Assembly: GCA_943735955.1 (NCBI GenBank)
Contig: OX030963.1
Coordinates: 4,375,658-4,439,657 of the forward strand
Source of the DNA: Piscicola geometra
Taxonomy: Eukaryota; Annelida; Clitellata; Hirudinida; Piscicolidae
Reading direction: 5' to 3'
Length of the DNA: 64,000 nucleotides
Part shown: one piece after another, positions 1 to 12,200 of the stretch
How positions within the stretch are numbered: position 1 is the stretch's first letter
How the letters are laid out: the number at the start of each line of letters is the position of its first letter
Position numbers and translations under genes: made by a program
Notes under the pieces: model-generated
What the model was told of the DNA's origin: nothing
Databases searched by the model: none
Seen by the model: the letters and a program-made list of their open reading frames with translations, nothing else

Positions 1-1138
1 CAGCGCTTGTGTTCTATTGCTGTTGTTTTTGCTGTTGCTTCATTGTTGTTTTCTTGTTCTTTCTTTTGTTTTATGGTTGTTTTGCTGTTCTTTTTTCTTG
101 TTTTATAATTGTTTGAAGCATTTTTTTGAATATCTATTTAATTAATTTCTTTTCATGCTCTTTTTTCTGCAATTAACTCAAACCCCTCTCACCTTCCACC
201 AAATAATTCTCACTCACACCCTACTACTTCCGATATTTATATTTTAATCATTTTTCCAATCACTTTAACGGCTGATCTTTCCCGCTTTTTATAGAGCAAC
301 ACCGATGTTTTTAAACTCGCCTCAATCCGGATCAGAGCGGAATGACCTCCACGCCGGGAATTTATGTTTCAAGGTCACATGACAGTATTAAAGAGGTCAC
401 GACGATTTTAAATAGGTCAAGAAATTGTTAAATAGGTCAAAGAAACTCCGAGATTTTATGGTCGAACGGATCAAATGGGAAAGTGTGACGGGAATGCTGT
501 TGTTGTTGTTGGTTGATTGTTTTAGGCTACCACTCCACAAACACAATCGGCTATTCACCATCACTTGCCCACCCTTCACCCACCAGCTACCACCATCCAC
601 CCACTGAATAATCACTCATCCCCACCACTTTCCAACCCCCTTCCTCCCTATTCTATTCACCCCCTTCCTCCCCAATCTATTCACCCCCTTCCTCCCCAAT
701 CTATTCACCCCCCTCCCCCTTGATTTGGGCTCAGGTTTTATCCCCCTTGTTGATTACCCCGGAGAGTCAAGCCTTAATCTCACACATCTTCTAGCTCCTA
801 ATTATTTAGATTCGTTTAGCACTTTTATAACATTGATTTTGATTTTAATTAAAAGCTTTTTTAAAATATTTATTTGGGGAAGAATAAACGGTTTAAAACG
901 TATTTTTATCTAAAAGATTTTCATGAATTTATAATGCTTTGCTTGTTAGTTTGAAGTCATACAACTTGAAAAGAAATGAAGCCATTAAAAGGAAAAATAT
1001 TTTTTAAGAAAAAAAAGAAAAAAACAAACACTTTTTGGTTTCACTAATTGCCAAAAGTTTTTGAAGTAAAGTTTTTAAACTTCGAAGTATTGTTTTTCCA
1101 AGTGGTGTTTATTGCATTGCGTCGGCATGACAACCATG
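1..1138. other. Upstream non-coding DNA, no gene seen
   Basis: AT-rich DNA with short low-complexity stretches. A roughly 24-bp unit containing CCCCAATCTATTCACCCC is repeated about three times near 640-716. The open frames here are short and show no family resemblance. It probably belongs to the upstream region of the forkhead gene, or to a gene outside the window. Confidence 0.5.
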
Positions 1139-1170
1139 TCAATCGTTATCAAAACCACCTCAGACGTTTA

Positions 1171-1240
1171 TAACCACGTGATTGGCGTCTGGTTCGACCA
1201 ATGGAATCACGTGGTCCCTCTCAAGCCACGCCCAAGTGTT
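1171..1240. promoter_or_regulatory. Symmetric E-box/CCAAT module
   Basis: Two CACGTG E-boxes lie at 1175-1180 and 1208-1213. Between them are an inverted CCAAT box (ATTGG, 1181-1185) and a direct CCAAT box (1198-1202), so the block reads nearly the same on both strands. A GC/CACCC-like CCACGCCCA follows at about 1226-1234. Such elements are known targets of bHLH-zip factors, NF-Y and KLF/SP factors. The position about 1.1 kb before the forkhead start codon suggests its promoter or an enhancer; that assignment is inference. Confidence 0.45.
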
Positions 1241-1845
1241 TAGTAAAAACATTTATAGAAATATTTGATCTATGCTTTGAGGATAGTTTTCAAATTTTAA
1301 TTTTTCGAATTAAAATAAATAATATTTAGTTTTCTTATCTTGAACTATTTTAAAATTACAAAAGGAATTGGGAAGGGAATGATGAAGGTGAAAAGGAAAA
1401 GAAGAAGAGGAGGAGGAAAGAAGGAAGATGAAGAGGAGGAGGAGGAAGAGAATGATGGCATAGGCTATTTAAGAACAAAACCGAGTTTTCTGAAACTCCT
1501 TTAATTGTTTGGAATGAGATAAGTGGGCTTTATGTCTCTGTAGTTAATTGGTCGATAAATTAATTAAGCATTTAATTACATCTCTCATCAACTTATAGAA
1601 TCTTTTTAGCCAATTAATTTTTTGAAATCTGCAGCATTTTCAGCTGAAACAATTCCAATATTTTTATTTCTTCACCAAAACTCCTCCAACACAAGCAACA
1701 AACACATCCGTTTTCTAATCGATTCTTCAAACCACCCAATCTCTCCACTCACCTTTCGACTCAACTATCATTCCACCTACTTATCCATTTACTCATTCTT
1801 TTTCATCCTTCCACTCATATATTCGTCCATCCACCTCTTAACACA

Positions 1846-2269
1846 CCCACCCACACACACACCCAAAAAACCACCCAAACATCCACCCAAACACCCACAC
1901 AAACACCCACCTAAACACCCACCCAAACACCCACCCACACACCCACCTAAACATCCACCTAAGCACTCACACAAGCACCCACCCACACACCCACCCAAAC
2001 ATCCACCCAAACACCCACACAAACACCCACCCACAAACACCCACCCACACATCCACCCAAACATCCACCCAAACACCCACCCAAACATTCACCCACACAT
2101 CCACACAAGCATCACCCAAACACCCACCCAAGCATCCACACAAGCATCCACCTAAACACCCACCCAAACATTCATCCACACATCCACCCAAGCACCCATC
2201 CAAACATTCATCCACACATCCACACAAGCATCCACCCAAACATCCACCCACACAAGCACCCACACATCC
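1846..2269. repeat. CCACCCAAACAC-type minisatellite
   Basis: A tandem array of roughly 12-bp units (CCACCCAAACAC and variants with ACACAT or AAGCAT). It ends directly at the first candidate ATG of the forkhead gene. The Pro/His/Thr reading frame across it is a by-product of the repeat. A purine-rich stretch (AGGAGG type) lies further upstream at about 1377-1452. Confidence 0.85.
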
Positions 2270-5200
2270 ATGAATATTAAGTTAAGGATCGAACACTTTC
2301 TACCCAACCTCAATCCACCTCCCAAACCCATCCATCCATCCCAACTGGCCTCATCACAAATAGAAGATGGCAACATTCTGGCTTTGCGACAGAATAATTC
2401 TTTCAAAAATTTGGCTTTAGGCACAAGTCATGATCAGGCAACAATGAGTGGGAGTTTGGCTTTGAAAGTGGTGAGTAGAAGTGGCAACCCTGCTGATGAG
2501 TTCAGGAATAATGGTTATGATGACGATGATAAGGATGGTGAGGATGATGACGGTGATAGTGAAGATGCTGGTGTTGATGATGATGAAAGTGGTAGTGATG
2601 ATGATGATGATAGTGCAATGGGTCAAGCGGCGACTTTTAAGAAGTGTAAAATAGAGTTGGTGAAAGAAAGAAGGAAAGAAGAAGAAAGTAAAGATGGATT
2701 GAATGATGGAGGGAAAAGAAAGAGAAGAGATAAAGACGATGAAGGAATGATGAACAGAAAATCAGAAAAGAATGAAAAAAATGTGAAAGGAAGAAGGATG
2801 AATAATGGAACAAAAGAAGAAAAAGATGAGACTGGAATGGATGAAAAAGAAGAAATTGAAGAAGAGAAAAGAAAGAGTTGCATGAAGGAAGGAGCGAAAT
2901 GGAATGTTGAGAAAGGAGATGGGATGAATGAAAGAGTGGTGGAAGAGAACAGAAAAGACGATGAGTGGGAGGTTGAGGAGAAGAAAGTGGATGTTAGAAT
3001 GGTGGATGAGGACATGATGGATGACAGAAGAGTGGATGGAAGAACTATGAATGAGAGTGAGATAAATGACAGGACAATGGATGAGAGAACAGTGGATGAA
3101 CGGATGGAAGAAGAAAGGAGGGGGGATGAGGGAGGAAAGAAGCAATTAGTGAAACCCCCCTACTCCTACATCGCCCTCATCACCATGGCGATCATCCAAG
3201 CTCCCAACAAACGCCTGAGTCTCAGCTCCATCTGTGACTTCATCATGCATCGGTGCGTGCGTGCGTGGGGAGGGTGGTTGAGGAGGGTTGAAGGGGAGGG
3301 TGGTTGAGGGGGGGTTGAAGGGGAGGGTGGTTGAGGGGGGGTTGAAGGGGAGGGTGGTTGAGGGGGGTTAAGAGGGAGGGTGGTTGAAGAGGGGTTGAGT
3401 GGGAAGGGGGGGTTGAAGAAAATAATTAGATGAGTGGGTGTAGGAGGAAGGGGGTGAGTAGGAGAGGGAGAGTGAGTAGATGAGTTGGGTGGGTGAAGAA
3501 ATGGATAAGTGGGAGAGGGAGGGTGAGTAGATGAGTGGGGGTAAGTAGATGAGTGGGGGTAAGTAGGTGGGTGGGGGTAAGTAGGTGGGTGGGAGTAAGT
3601 AGGTGGGTGGGGGTAAGTAGGTGGGTTGGGGTAAGTAGGTGGGTGGGAGTAAGTAGGTGGGTGGGGGTAAGTAGGTGGGTGGGGGTAGGTAGGTGGATAA
3701 GTGGTTATGTGGAAGAAGAAGTAATTTTGTTTTTAGTAATTTCACATCACACCTCACACACTAAACCACACCACAACACCCCCCCCCAAACCAAATCACT
3801 TTCACACCACACACCCCCCCCCCCACAACACAGCTTCCCATACTACCGCGAGAGATTCCCGGCGTGGCAGAACAGCATCCGCCATAACCTCAGCTTGAAC
3901 GACTGCTTCGTCAAAGTGCCCCGTGAGCCCGGCAACCCTGGCAAGGGAAACTACTGGACTCTAGACCCTGCTTCCGAAGACATGTTCGATAGCGGCAGTT
4001 TTCTACGCAGGCGGAAAAGATTCAAGCGGTCGTTAGGCGCTGGAGATCCGAGTAGCCTCGTTGGTGGTGTCGGTGTCGGTGGTGGGGTGGTCGGCGGTGT
4101 CGGTGGCGGTGGTGACGGAGCGTGTTGTTACTTCTATCCTTATAACCGTTTTGTGGGAGCTTGTAAAGACGCTAGAAGAGTTTATGGAAAGGATGGATGG
4201 ACCGAGCGAGGGAAGATGGAGGAGAGGCGAATGATGATGATGATGATCATGGCGAGTAAAAACAACGACAAAGCATCTGGTGTGGAGGGTGGTTTTCAGG
4301 GGAGTAAGGTAGGCGGCTATCCCAGATGTCACCCCAGAAACGTTGGTCTCTCCCAACAGCGGCTCCTGTTAGCTACCATGATGAGTAAATTCAACCTTTT
4401 CCACAGACCCCCCTCTTTGGAAAAGTCTTTCCCTCATTCCACTCCCTTGCCAGAATCCTCTTCAAGGTCATTTCAGCCGTCTTTCGAATTTTTGAAGGGA
4501 TTTGGTGATGAGGTGGGGAGTGGGAGAGATGGAGGAAGGGTGGGAGAGGGTGAAGATAGAAAGAAGAAAAAGGAAATGGAAGAAGTGAAGGAAGATGAAG
4601 GTGATTTTATGAGTGGGTTGCGAGACGTTAATAACAATTTGCGTGAGGGTGGAGACAACAACAATAAAAGTACGAGAAACATAAAAAACTTCAGTTTTCC
4701 TAACAACAACAACAACAGCAACAACAACAACACAAACCTTCTAACTGGCTTACCCTTCTACCCACTCAACTACTTTGACAACTTGAAAAACAACTACAAC
4801 AGCAATCGATTCAGTTACTACACAACTAATGCCAACCGATCTTTCAGAAAACAATACAATAGCAACTACCAAAACAACAACAGCAACAACTATAATACCA
4901 ACAACAACAATAGTAACTATAACAAACAAAACTATTACTACCAACAAAATATACTTCAAAGGCAAGTTCAACAAGCCAACTACATTCTACGACAAAAGCA
5001 GCATCAACAACTGCAACAACAAAAACAACAACATCAACAGCAACAGCAACATCGATACATTCATCCCTCCCGGTTTTCTACGCCACAATTCAGTAATAGA
5101 GACAACAGAACCACTAAAAATGATACAATCTCCAACATTTTCAACCCTATCATTCCATCCAATCAACCTTTTAGCAGCCCAACCACTTTCAGTCATACTC

Positions 5201-5673
5201 CTCTTTCAACCACCACCAACCTTCCTACCAGCCCATCCAGTAGTCACTTCACTCCCCACCACACTAACCCTTCATTTATTCATTCCACCCACCATTCACC
5301 AAACCACTCCAACCTCCATACCACCAGCCAGCCCACTAACCACCCCAACCCCTATACCACCAACCACCCCACCCTCCAAACCACCAAAAACCCCACCCCC
5401 CACACCTCCAACCACCCAACTCTCCATAACACCAACCACCCCACCAGCCGCTCTACCATTCAGACCACCCCTAACACCTCCAACCACCCCACCAGCCACC
5501 CTACCATCCACCCCACCCCCCACACCTCCAACCACTCCACCAGCCACCCTACCATCCACCCCACCCCCCACACCTCCAACCACCCCACCAGCCACCCTAC
5601 CATCCACCCCACCCCCCACAAGGGCAACCGATTCTCGAAGGCTTTTTCCATTGACAATATTTTAAGCACCTGA
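2270..5673 (+). CDS. FOXD: FoxD-type forkhead transcription factor
   Basis: Two exons, 2270-3252 and 3834-5673, join in phase 2 (CG|C, Arg) to give about 940 residues. The forkhead domain starts [14 protein letters not shown] at the end of exon 1 and continues in exon 2 with [19 protein letters not shown], then [18 protein letters not shown] and [19 protein letters not shown], the typical FoxD wing and basic end. The N-terminal part is rich in Asp/Glu/Lys, as in FoxD proteins. The C-terminal half is Asn/Gln-rich, then holds about three copies of a 16-residue HPT repeat, and ends in FSIDNIL (5644-5664), an eh1-like motif that in this family recruits Groucho/TLE. It should act as a nuclear DNA-binding developmental regulator, probably a repressor. 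The start is uncertain: Met at 2444 is an alternative, because 2270 abuts a minisatellite. The protein is about twice the usual FoxD length because of low-complexity expansions. Subfamily assignment is from memory of the motif. Confidence 0.85.
3541..3690 (+). repeat. 18-bp array carrying GTAAGT in every unit
   Basis: Inside the forkhead-gene intron (3253-3833), an 18-bp unit (GTAAGTAGGTGGGTGGGG and close variants) is repeated at exact 18-bp spacing. GTAAGT begins at 3541, 3559, 3577, 3595, 3613, 3631, 3649 and 3667. GTAAGT is the consensus 5' splice site. The preceding part of the intron (about 3265-3410) is a different G-rich repeat built on GGTTGAGGGGGGTTGAAGG. Confidence 0.9.
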
Positions 5674-5979
5674 ATGAATTTGTGTTTTAAAAACCCTTAC
5701 AATTTTATTTTGTAACTTTTAAATTTTATTAAAAAAAATTATGAGTTTAAAAAAATTATTTATAGAACTCTTTTTTTAAAAATTAAATATTTTTATTTTT
5801 TGAAAGTAGGATAAAGGGACATTTTGTTGAAAGAGCTGGTCTGATGGGTAATTTCTTGTTTGAAAATCTTCTTAAAAGAACTTAAAGCATGACTTTTTAT
5901 GATTTGATGATGAGTGAAGAATGCGTTTTTTAAATATAATTTTTTGAAATATTTATTTCATTGATTTTCCAGTTTCTGA

Positions 5980-5985
5980 AATAAA
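5980..5985 (+). terminator. Candidate poly(A) signal of the forkhead gene
   Basis: An AATAAA hexamer lies about 310 bases after the stop codon, in an AT-rich 3' region. There is no transcript evidence. Confidence 0.3.
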
Positions 5986-6470
5986 GCTTTTCTTATTCAC
6001 ACTTTGAAACGTCAAGTTTTCATTAATTGTAACAGAACCTGATTAAAATCCTTCTAATTTAAATAAATTTTATTTAGAAAAACTTCTAAATCATAACTTA
6101 TTTCCTCGCCTCATATTCTCTTACAAACGTTCAATTGAAAGCTTTGTGGCTTCGTCTAGTTGAAGTAAATAACGATGACCAGCAAGATGTCTGAAAGGAT
6201 GGGTGGATGTGTGAGAGGGTGTGGCGTGGATGGATGAACGGGCGTGGATGGATGGATGCATGAGTGGGCGGATTGATAAAGATCCACAATTTAAACTACA
6301 AACTCACATCCTCCGAAACTCCAGCGATCAAATTGACATTTTAAACTTTTATTCTTTAATGAAGAATGAATGCGTAACATAAGTGGTGTGAGGGTCGGTC
6401 GCATCAGCACCTCACTATCGATGCCAACCAATAAGAGAATTCAATTCGATATAACAACAACGATACACCC

Positions 6471-6532
6471 ACACACACACACACATACATACACACACAC
6501 ACATACATACACACACACACACATACATACCA

Positions 6533-6614
<82 letters not shown>
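6471..6614. repeat. (CA)n microsatellite
   Basis: An interrupted then pure CA dinucleotide run; the uninterrupted part is about 6535-6614. Cys/Val or His/Thr open frames across it are artefacts. Confidence 0.95.
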
Positions 6615-6616
<2 letters not shown>

Positions 6617-7696
6617 TTGGCGTGAGCGAGTGAATGAACTAAGAATGATGACGATTGATAGAAGCAGAAGAAACAACTTATGTATTTATTGGAGATATAC
6701 ACATTTCAATGAATATACAATTCAAATGGTGTAAATAAATACATACATAAATGTGTTTTTGTATTTCACGCGATTTTGTATGGGGATACAAATGGTATTG
6801 TTCTTGTGGTTGAGTCTTTTTTAACAAATGCAAAGTCGTTTCAACGCAGTCGTTTTGTTGTCCAATTACGATTAATAGATCCAATAAATATTAACAATAT
6901 GTTAATTATAATGTTAATAAACAAATTAATTTAGAGGAATTGAGTTGGTTATTGTGATGGTGTGATGATGATAATAGTAGTTATTGAGGTGTGGGTAGTT
7001 TTGTATAAATCGATGCAATTCATTTTTAAAGTCTTTTTTGAATCTATTAATTATTAATTAAATAAAGCAGTCACTAATTTTGTACAAATGTATTCAAAAG
7101 ACATGCTAATTAGTAATAACATTATGAGAGGATAATAATAATAGAAAGACTATACAATTAAAGAAAATATACATTTTGAATAAAACCTTTTAAACTAATA
7201 ATACATACTATTTACAAAGAATTTATAAAATTGAATTTTAAAAATAATATTCAATAAATTAAATCAAATACCGGCCCCTGTTGGTTCTTTCAAACAACCA
7301 TCCCAAAAATTCAATTAAAAAACCATGATACCTTGAAACGTATTGATTTAGAAAAAGAGAATTTTTTGGATAAATAAGAAGAATACAATTTTTAAAATGG
7401 CATAATAATAAATTTTTCAAAAGTGTGAAATAACCTAAAATGTGTTCGTCAAAAATGTTGAAAGCCTAGAAACCACTTGGAAAAACGATTTTCGACCAAA
7501 AGATTTTTAAAAAGATAAGAAAAACTTGAAAAAAGAATTTTCATAAAACATTATTGGGTCCGATCATGCATTCCTAACGTTCAATATTTAACGCTATAAA
7601 TCAACCAACCGAGAAATGATTACAATGATTATATTTAAGAGTTACAAAAAGACATTTAAAATTTAAAATCATAAAATAAAATAAATAGCTCGAATA

Positions 7697-7770
7697 CAGT
7701 AGAACACCATGCACGAAGAGCACTTTTAACCTATTTTAAACAGGCGCGCTTTATACATGGGACTCTACAG
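7697..7770. mobile_element. Short foldback element flanked by TA
   Basis: The left end CAGTAGAACACCATGCACGA and the reverse complement of the right end (CTGTAGAGTCCCATGTATAA) match at most positions, forming imperfect terminal inverted repeats around a tiny core. Both ends are flanked by TA. TA target duplications and CAGTAGA-like ends are seen in pogo/Tigger-type MITEs. A perfect 16-base match to its right arm (GCGCTTTATACATGGG) recurs, inverted, at 13875-13890, so the sequence is dispersed. Confidence 0.4.
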
Positions 7771-8771
7771 TAGACATACGTGTTCAGAACTAACAAACAA
7801 ATGATTGGAGGCGACCAGCCATCAAGCACACTACAATTGAAATTCCCAATGTAACTATGAAACCACAAGCAGCTGTACACAACGCCCTTGATACGTAGAA
7901 AATAATTTAATATATAAAATAATTTAATAAAATATTTAATAGTTAATTAATAATGATTAATTGCACCAATAAATGATCATGATGAAGATTGATAAAAAAA
8001 TAAAATATAATATTATTAAAGACTCCAGTGAGCCTGGTGTTACAGTTGTAGAAGAACGTAAAAGATGTAAACTTACATTACACACTGTAATGCACTCTTT
8101 ACAATGTCGCGGTAATCTTTACACGATTATAAACAAACTGTAAACAAGTATGTAATGAAAGTGGTCGCTATGGTAATAACGACAAGAAATGTATTAATTC
8201 ACTTTAAGAAATCTACTTTCTTGCAAGAAGTCAAGATAAATAGAATAACAAAAACTCGTAAATAATATCAACATCAAAATCAGTCCTAATAAAAATAAAA
8301 ATCACTATTAATCAATTAAATAATGATTAATGCAATATAGCAATGGCGGATGAAATGATGCGCCAAATGAATGAATGCTTGACCATGTAATGTACATGTA
8401 ACAAATCGTCTATGCCTGAAACTTGTCCGCATCAGGATGCAAGAGAACTTTCAGTTATTGCTGTATTTAAAATAGGATTTAATAAAATATAAAACAATGA
8501 AAAATATATTATTAAAAATACATATTTATATACGCAATTTAAATGAGATGCATACATAAACATATATATATATTATAAAACCTTAATAAATAAATATAAA
8601 GATAACACATAATAAAAAGAAAATGAATATAAAAAATAATATTCTAATTAATTAGATAATATTTACATAATAATTTAATGGTAATAACTTAATTAAATGC
8701 AAAGAATGAACAATGTTTTGACACTGGCACCCAATTTGCCGAATAAATATTCACAACTATCAAGAGCACCT

Positions 8772-8792
8772 CTACGTCATACGATGACGTAG
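8772..8792. promoter_or_regulatory. Perfect inverted repeat of CRE half-sites
   Basis: CTACGTCAT, three bases, then ATGACGTAG: two 9-base arms that are exact reverse complements and each contain a TGACGTA CRE/ATF half-site. It lies about 420 bases past the stop of the minus-strand gene. The role is unknown. Confidence 0.35.
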
Positions 8793-9210
8793 TCAACATG
8801 ATTTGAAATAACATTCATTTAATCATTTTAAATAATAGTAATAATACTAATATTAATAATAATAAATAATAGTAATGATATTAATATAAAAATATTAAAC
8901 GAACATATTTCCAAAGGGCTAACTAAAGTATCTTATTTACATTCGAACTTGTACAAAATGAAACAATTGATGGCCTTCAAAGGTCAGTGCATGCCTTCGT
9001 CGAGCCCTAACTATTAGGAGTCGGTGTTGTCGAAGTAACAACAAACCCCATGGTAAAACCAAGTCCAAATGATGGTGATGATGATGATGATGATGACGAT
9101 GATGATGATGATGATGATGACGATGATGATGATGACGATGATCAGTATAATAAAACAATGGAAGTTATCATTAGCATCCGTTTGAATATGATGATGATGA
9201 TGGTAAATGA

Positions 9211-12200
9211 TCAGACCATACACAAAGGTTGGGTGGTGGTGTGTAATGATGATGATGATGGCGATGATGATGATGGCAGTGGTCCTGATGACGATAGATT
9301 ATTAGTTTCAGCATGGTTTGTAGCAGTAGTGGCTTCAAGTCGATCTTGATAATGATGTTCTCCATCCACGCCATCCTGCTTGTCCCCACTATAATCAGCA
9401 CCCCCACCACCACCACCACCACCACCGCCGTCTCTTCCACCACCAGCGCCACCGTGGTGTGTAGTCAGACCAATGAAAGCGCAATTCGCCATGACCACCC
9501 TGTCGAGCAGTCTTTCCATGACGGAAAGGCTGGCAGTGGTGCCCAGGTGCTTGGCGAGGTCGGGGAGGAGGAGTTGCAGGAAGGTTTGCAGAAGGGTGAG
9601 TAATCGGTCGAGGTTTTGGCTCGAGTTGGCCGAGAGTTTGAGGGTCGCTTTGGGTTGGGTTGTAGTGGTGGTGTTGTTGCTCGTGTGGTTAGTAGCTGTG
9701 TTGCTGTGGTTGCAAGTGTTGTTGTTGATGTTGTTGTGGGTAGTGTATGGAAAGATGGTGTTGTTGGTGGCGGAAGAGGGATTTTGAAGGTTGGGGTTTA
9801 GAGAGTTGATGTTCAATTCTTTGGCGGTAGGGTGGTTCGTGGTGGTGTTATGGCAAGATGTGGTGGTGGTAAGAGTGCCTTCTGAATTGGCAAGAACAGC
9901 CTCCTCAACCACAGCTGATAGTGTGGTAACCTCACTTTTTGGTGTGGTCAAGAGTGGCGATGATGATTGTGTAGTGGAGACTAATGGCAACGGTAATTGT
10001 GTGCTTGTGGTGGTTGAAGGTAAGGCATGTGTGGTCGGTTGTGGCCGTAGCGACGAGAGCTTCTTGACGGTCTGGAAGATGAGGTGGTCGATGGCTTCCG
10101 AGTCGGGTGACATGCGCAATGGCATTTGAACCTCGGGAAAGAGACAACAGAAGAGTCTGTACGCCTTGTTTCTCAGTCGAACCAGTTGAATCTGATCCCT
10201 TGTGTACCTCTCGACTTCTTCCCTGTTTGCCTCCATGTACCTCTTCGTTCTCTCGTCTGTCTCTTTGTCCCTTTCTGCTTGTTTTTCTTCTTGTCTCTGC
10301 GCGTCGCTCTTTATGTTTGCTGCTTGTTCTTTGATGTGTGGAAGAAGAGCATCTTGTTGTTCGTTTCCTTTCCCTGTGTGGACTCCTCCTTCAATCAGTC
10401 CGTTCATCTGATCTTTCGTTTTTGCCTCCGAAAATAACGCAACACCACTAATACCACCAACACTACTACTACTCAAATCACCCTCTAACCCCCCATCTCC
10501 TCCCTTTTCAATCCCCAACACCCCGCCATCACTACGCTTCGCGACAACCACCACCGCCTCGCCCTTCATCGCACCACTGTTGGCCTGTAGTTTGAGGCAA
10601 ATCTTCGAGAGCTTTCGAGACTTCTCCTGGAAAGCGCGCGACTTTCTACTCATGAGACCAAGGGGCAAGGGAGGCGCGTGGAAGGTGCAGTGGTGGTGGT
10701 GCGGTTGAGTGCTGCTGCTGCTGTTTGTGGTGGTGGTTATGGAAAGGTTGAGAGCATTGTTGTCGTTGTTGTTGTTGTGGTGGTTTTTATTTGTATTATT
10801 GTTCCTTATAGTTTTTAGGTCATTGGCTAGATTATCAGTATTATTCTCATTATAATAATTATTATTATTATCATTATTATTATTATTCTGGCTGGAATCA
10901 AAAAGACTATCTTGGATAAAGCTGGATGTAGTGTTAGTTATAGGAGAAGTGTTGATGATGCATGACGATGACGATGATGACGTAAGAGACTTGGCTACTT
11001 CACCCTCTTTCAACATCTTCTTGCTGCTTATACCCTTGCCAACAGCCCCAGCATCACCACTAGCAACAGCATCATCATCATCATCATCGCCATCATTGAC
11101 CTCTTTAAATGACCTCACAAACTTAGGAGGTGGTGGTGGAATTGGGTCAGTTCTCTTGACGTCACCCTCATTATTCTTAGCATCACTACTACCATCATCG
11201 TTATTTTTATTAGCATTATAATTATTATTATCATTTTGATCAAGATCATTTCTTTTATTATATTTTTTGTTGATATAGTCTGAATAGCTGTTAGTTTTTA
11301 TTCCATCTCCATCTGAACTATTTATATAATAATTATTATTATTATGATTATTGTTGTTGTTGTTGTTTTGATGGGTGCCCAAGAAGTTACTGAAACCCAT
11401 GGAAAGGTCAGAGATGACAAAGGTTGATGAAGACGACGACGATGATGATGATGATGGTGTTGATGACATTGAAAGTGATGATAACGATGTTGGTATAGAT
11501 GAGTTTTTTATTGTTTTATTATTATTACTCATCTTAAGATTGTTGGTGGTGTTGGAAGAGAGGACATTTTCAATGGAAAAGCCTAAAAATGTTGGCTTGA
11601 TGATACCAGCTTGTAAATTATTATTAATATTAAAATTATTATTATTATTATCATCGTGGTCGTTATTAATACCTAAAGATACTATAGGAACTTTTTCACT
11701 ATTCTTAATTTGTAGCAAATCATTATTACTATCACTTTTGTGACTATCAATGTTAATATTTTTGTTATTATTCTTATTATTATTTATCTTTTTGTTAGAA
11801 GGTTTACTTTTAGTTTTAGGATTATTTTCAATGCTAACTAATTGAGAATTATTAATATTAATTTCCAGATCATTATTATTAATATTACTATTATAATTGT
11901 TATTAGCAGCATCACTGGCTGATACTTTTCTTCTCTTCCTAAGAGTCCTACAGCCAACCACCTGACTAGTATCATTATCAAAACCACCCAAATAAACCTC
12001 ACCAATCATCATATTATTATTAGTATTATTATCATTAGCTTTATTATTATCAACATCATTGACATGATTAAAATCACCATTATTATAAAAGACATGATCA
12101 GAAGGGGCATTATTATTATGATTATTCTTGTTTTCCTCACTGACGATGGCATCACCACACTCAACACCATCACCATCATTCATCTTCTCAACAACAATCT

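Larger units (their letters stand above)
5674..9210. other. AT-rich intergenic DNA, no gene seen
   Basis: This lies between two convergent genes and probably holds both 3' UTRs at its edges. It contains a CA microsatellite at 6471-6614, a short foldback element at 7697-7770, an inverted repeat at 8772-8792 and a GAT run at about 9070-9145. No reading frame resembles a known protein. Confidence 0.6.

Noticed and set aside
1622..2155. 177-codon Pro/His/Thr frame upstream of FOXD
   Set aside because: It lies largely in the CCACCCAAACAC minisatellite and has no protein-like segment.
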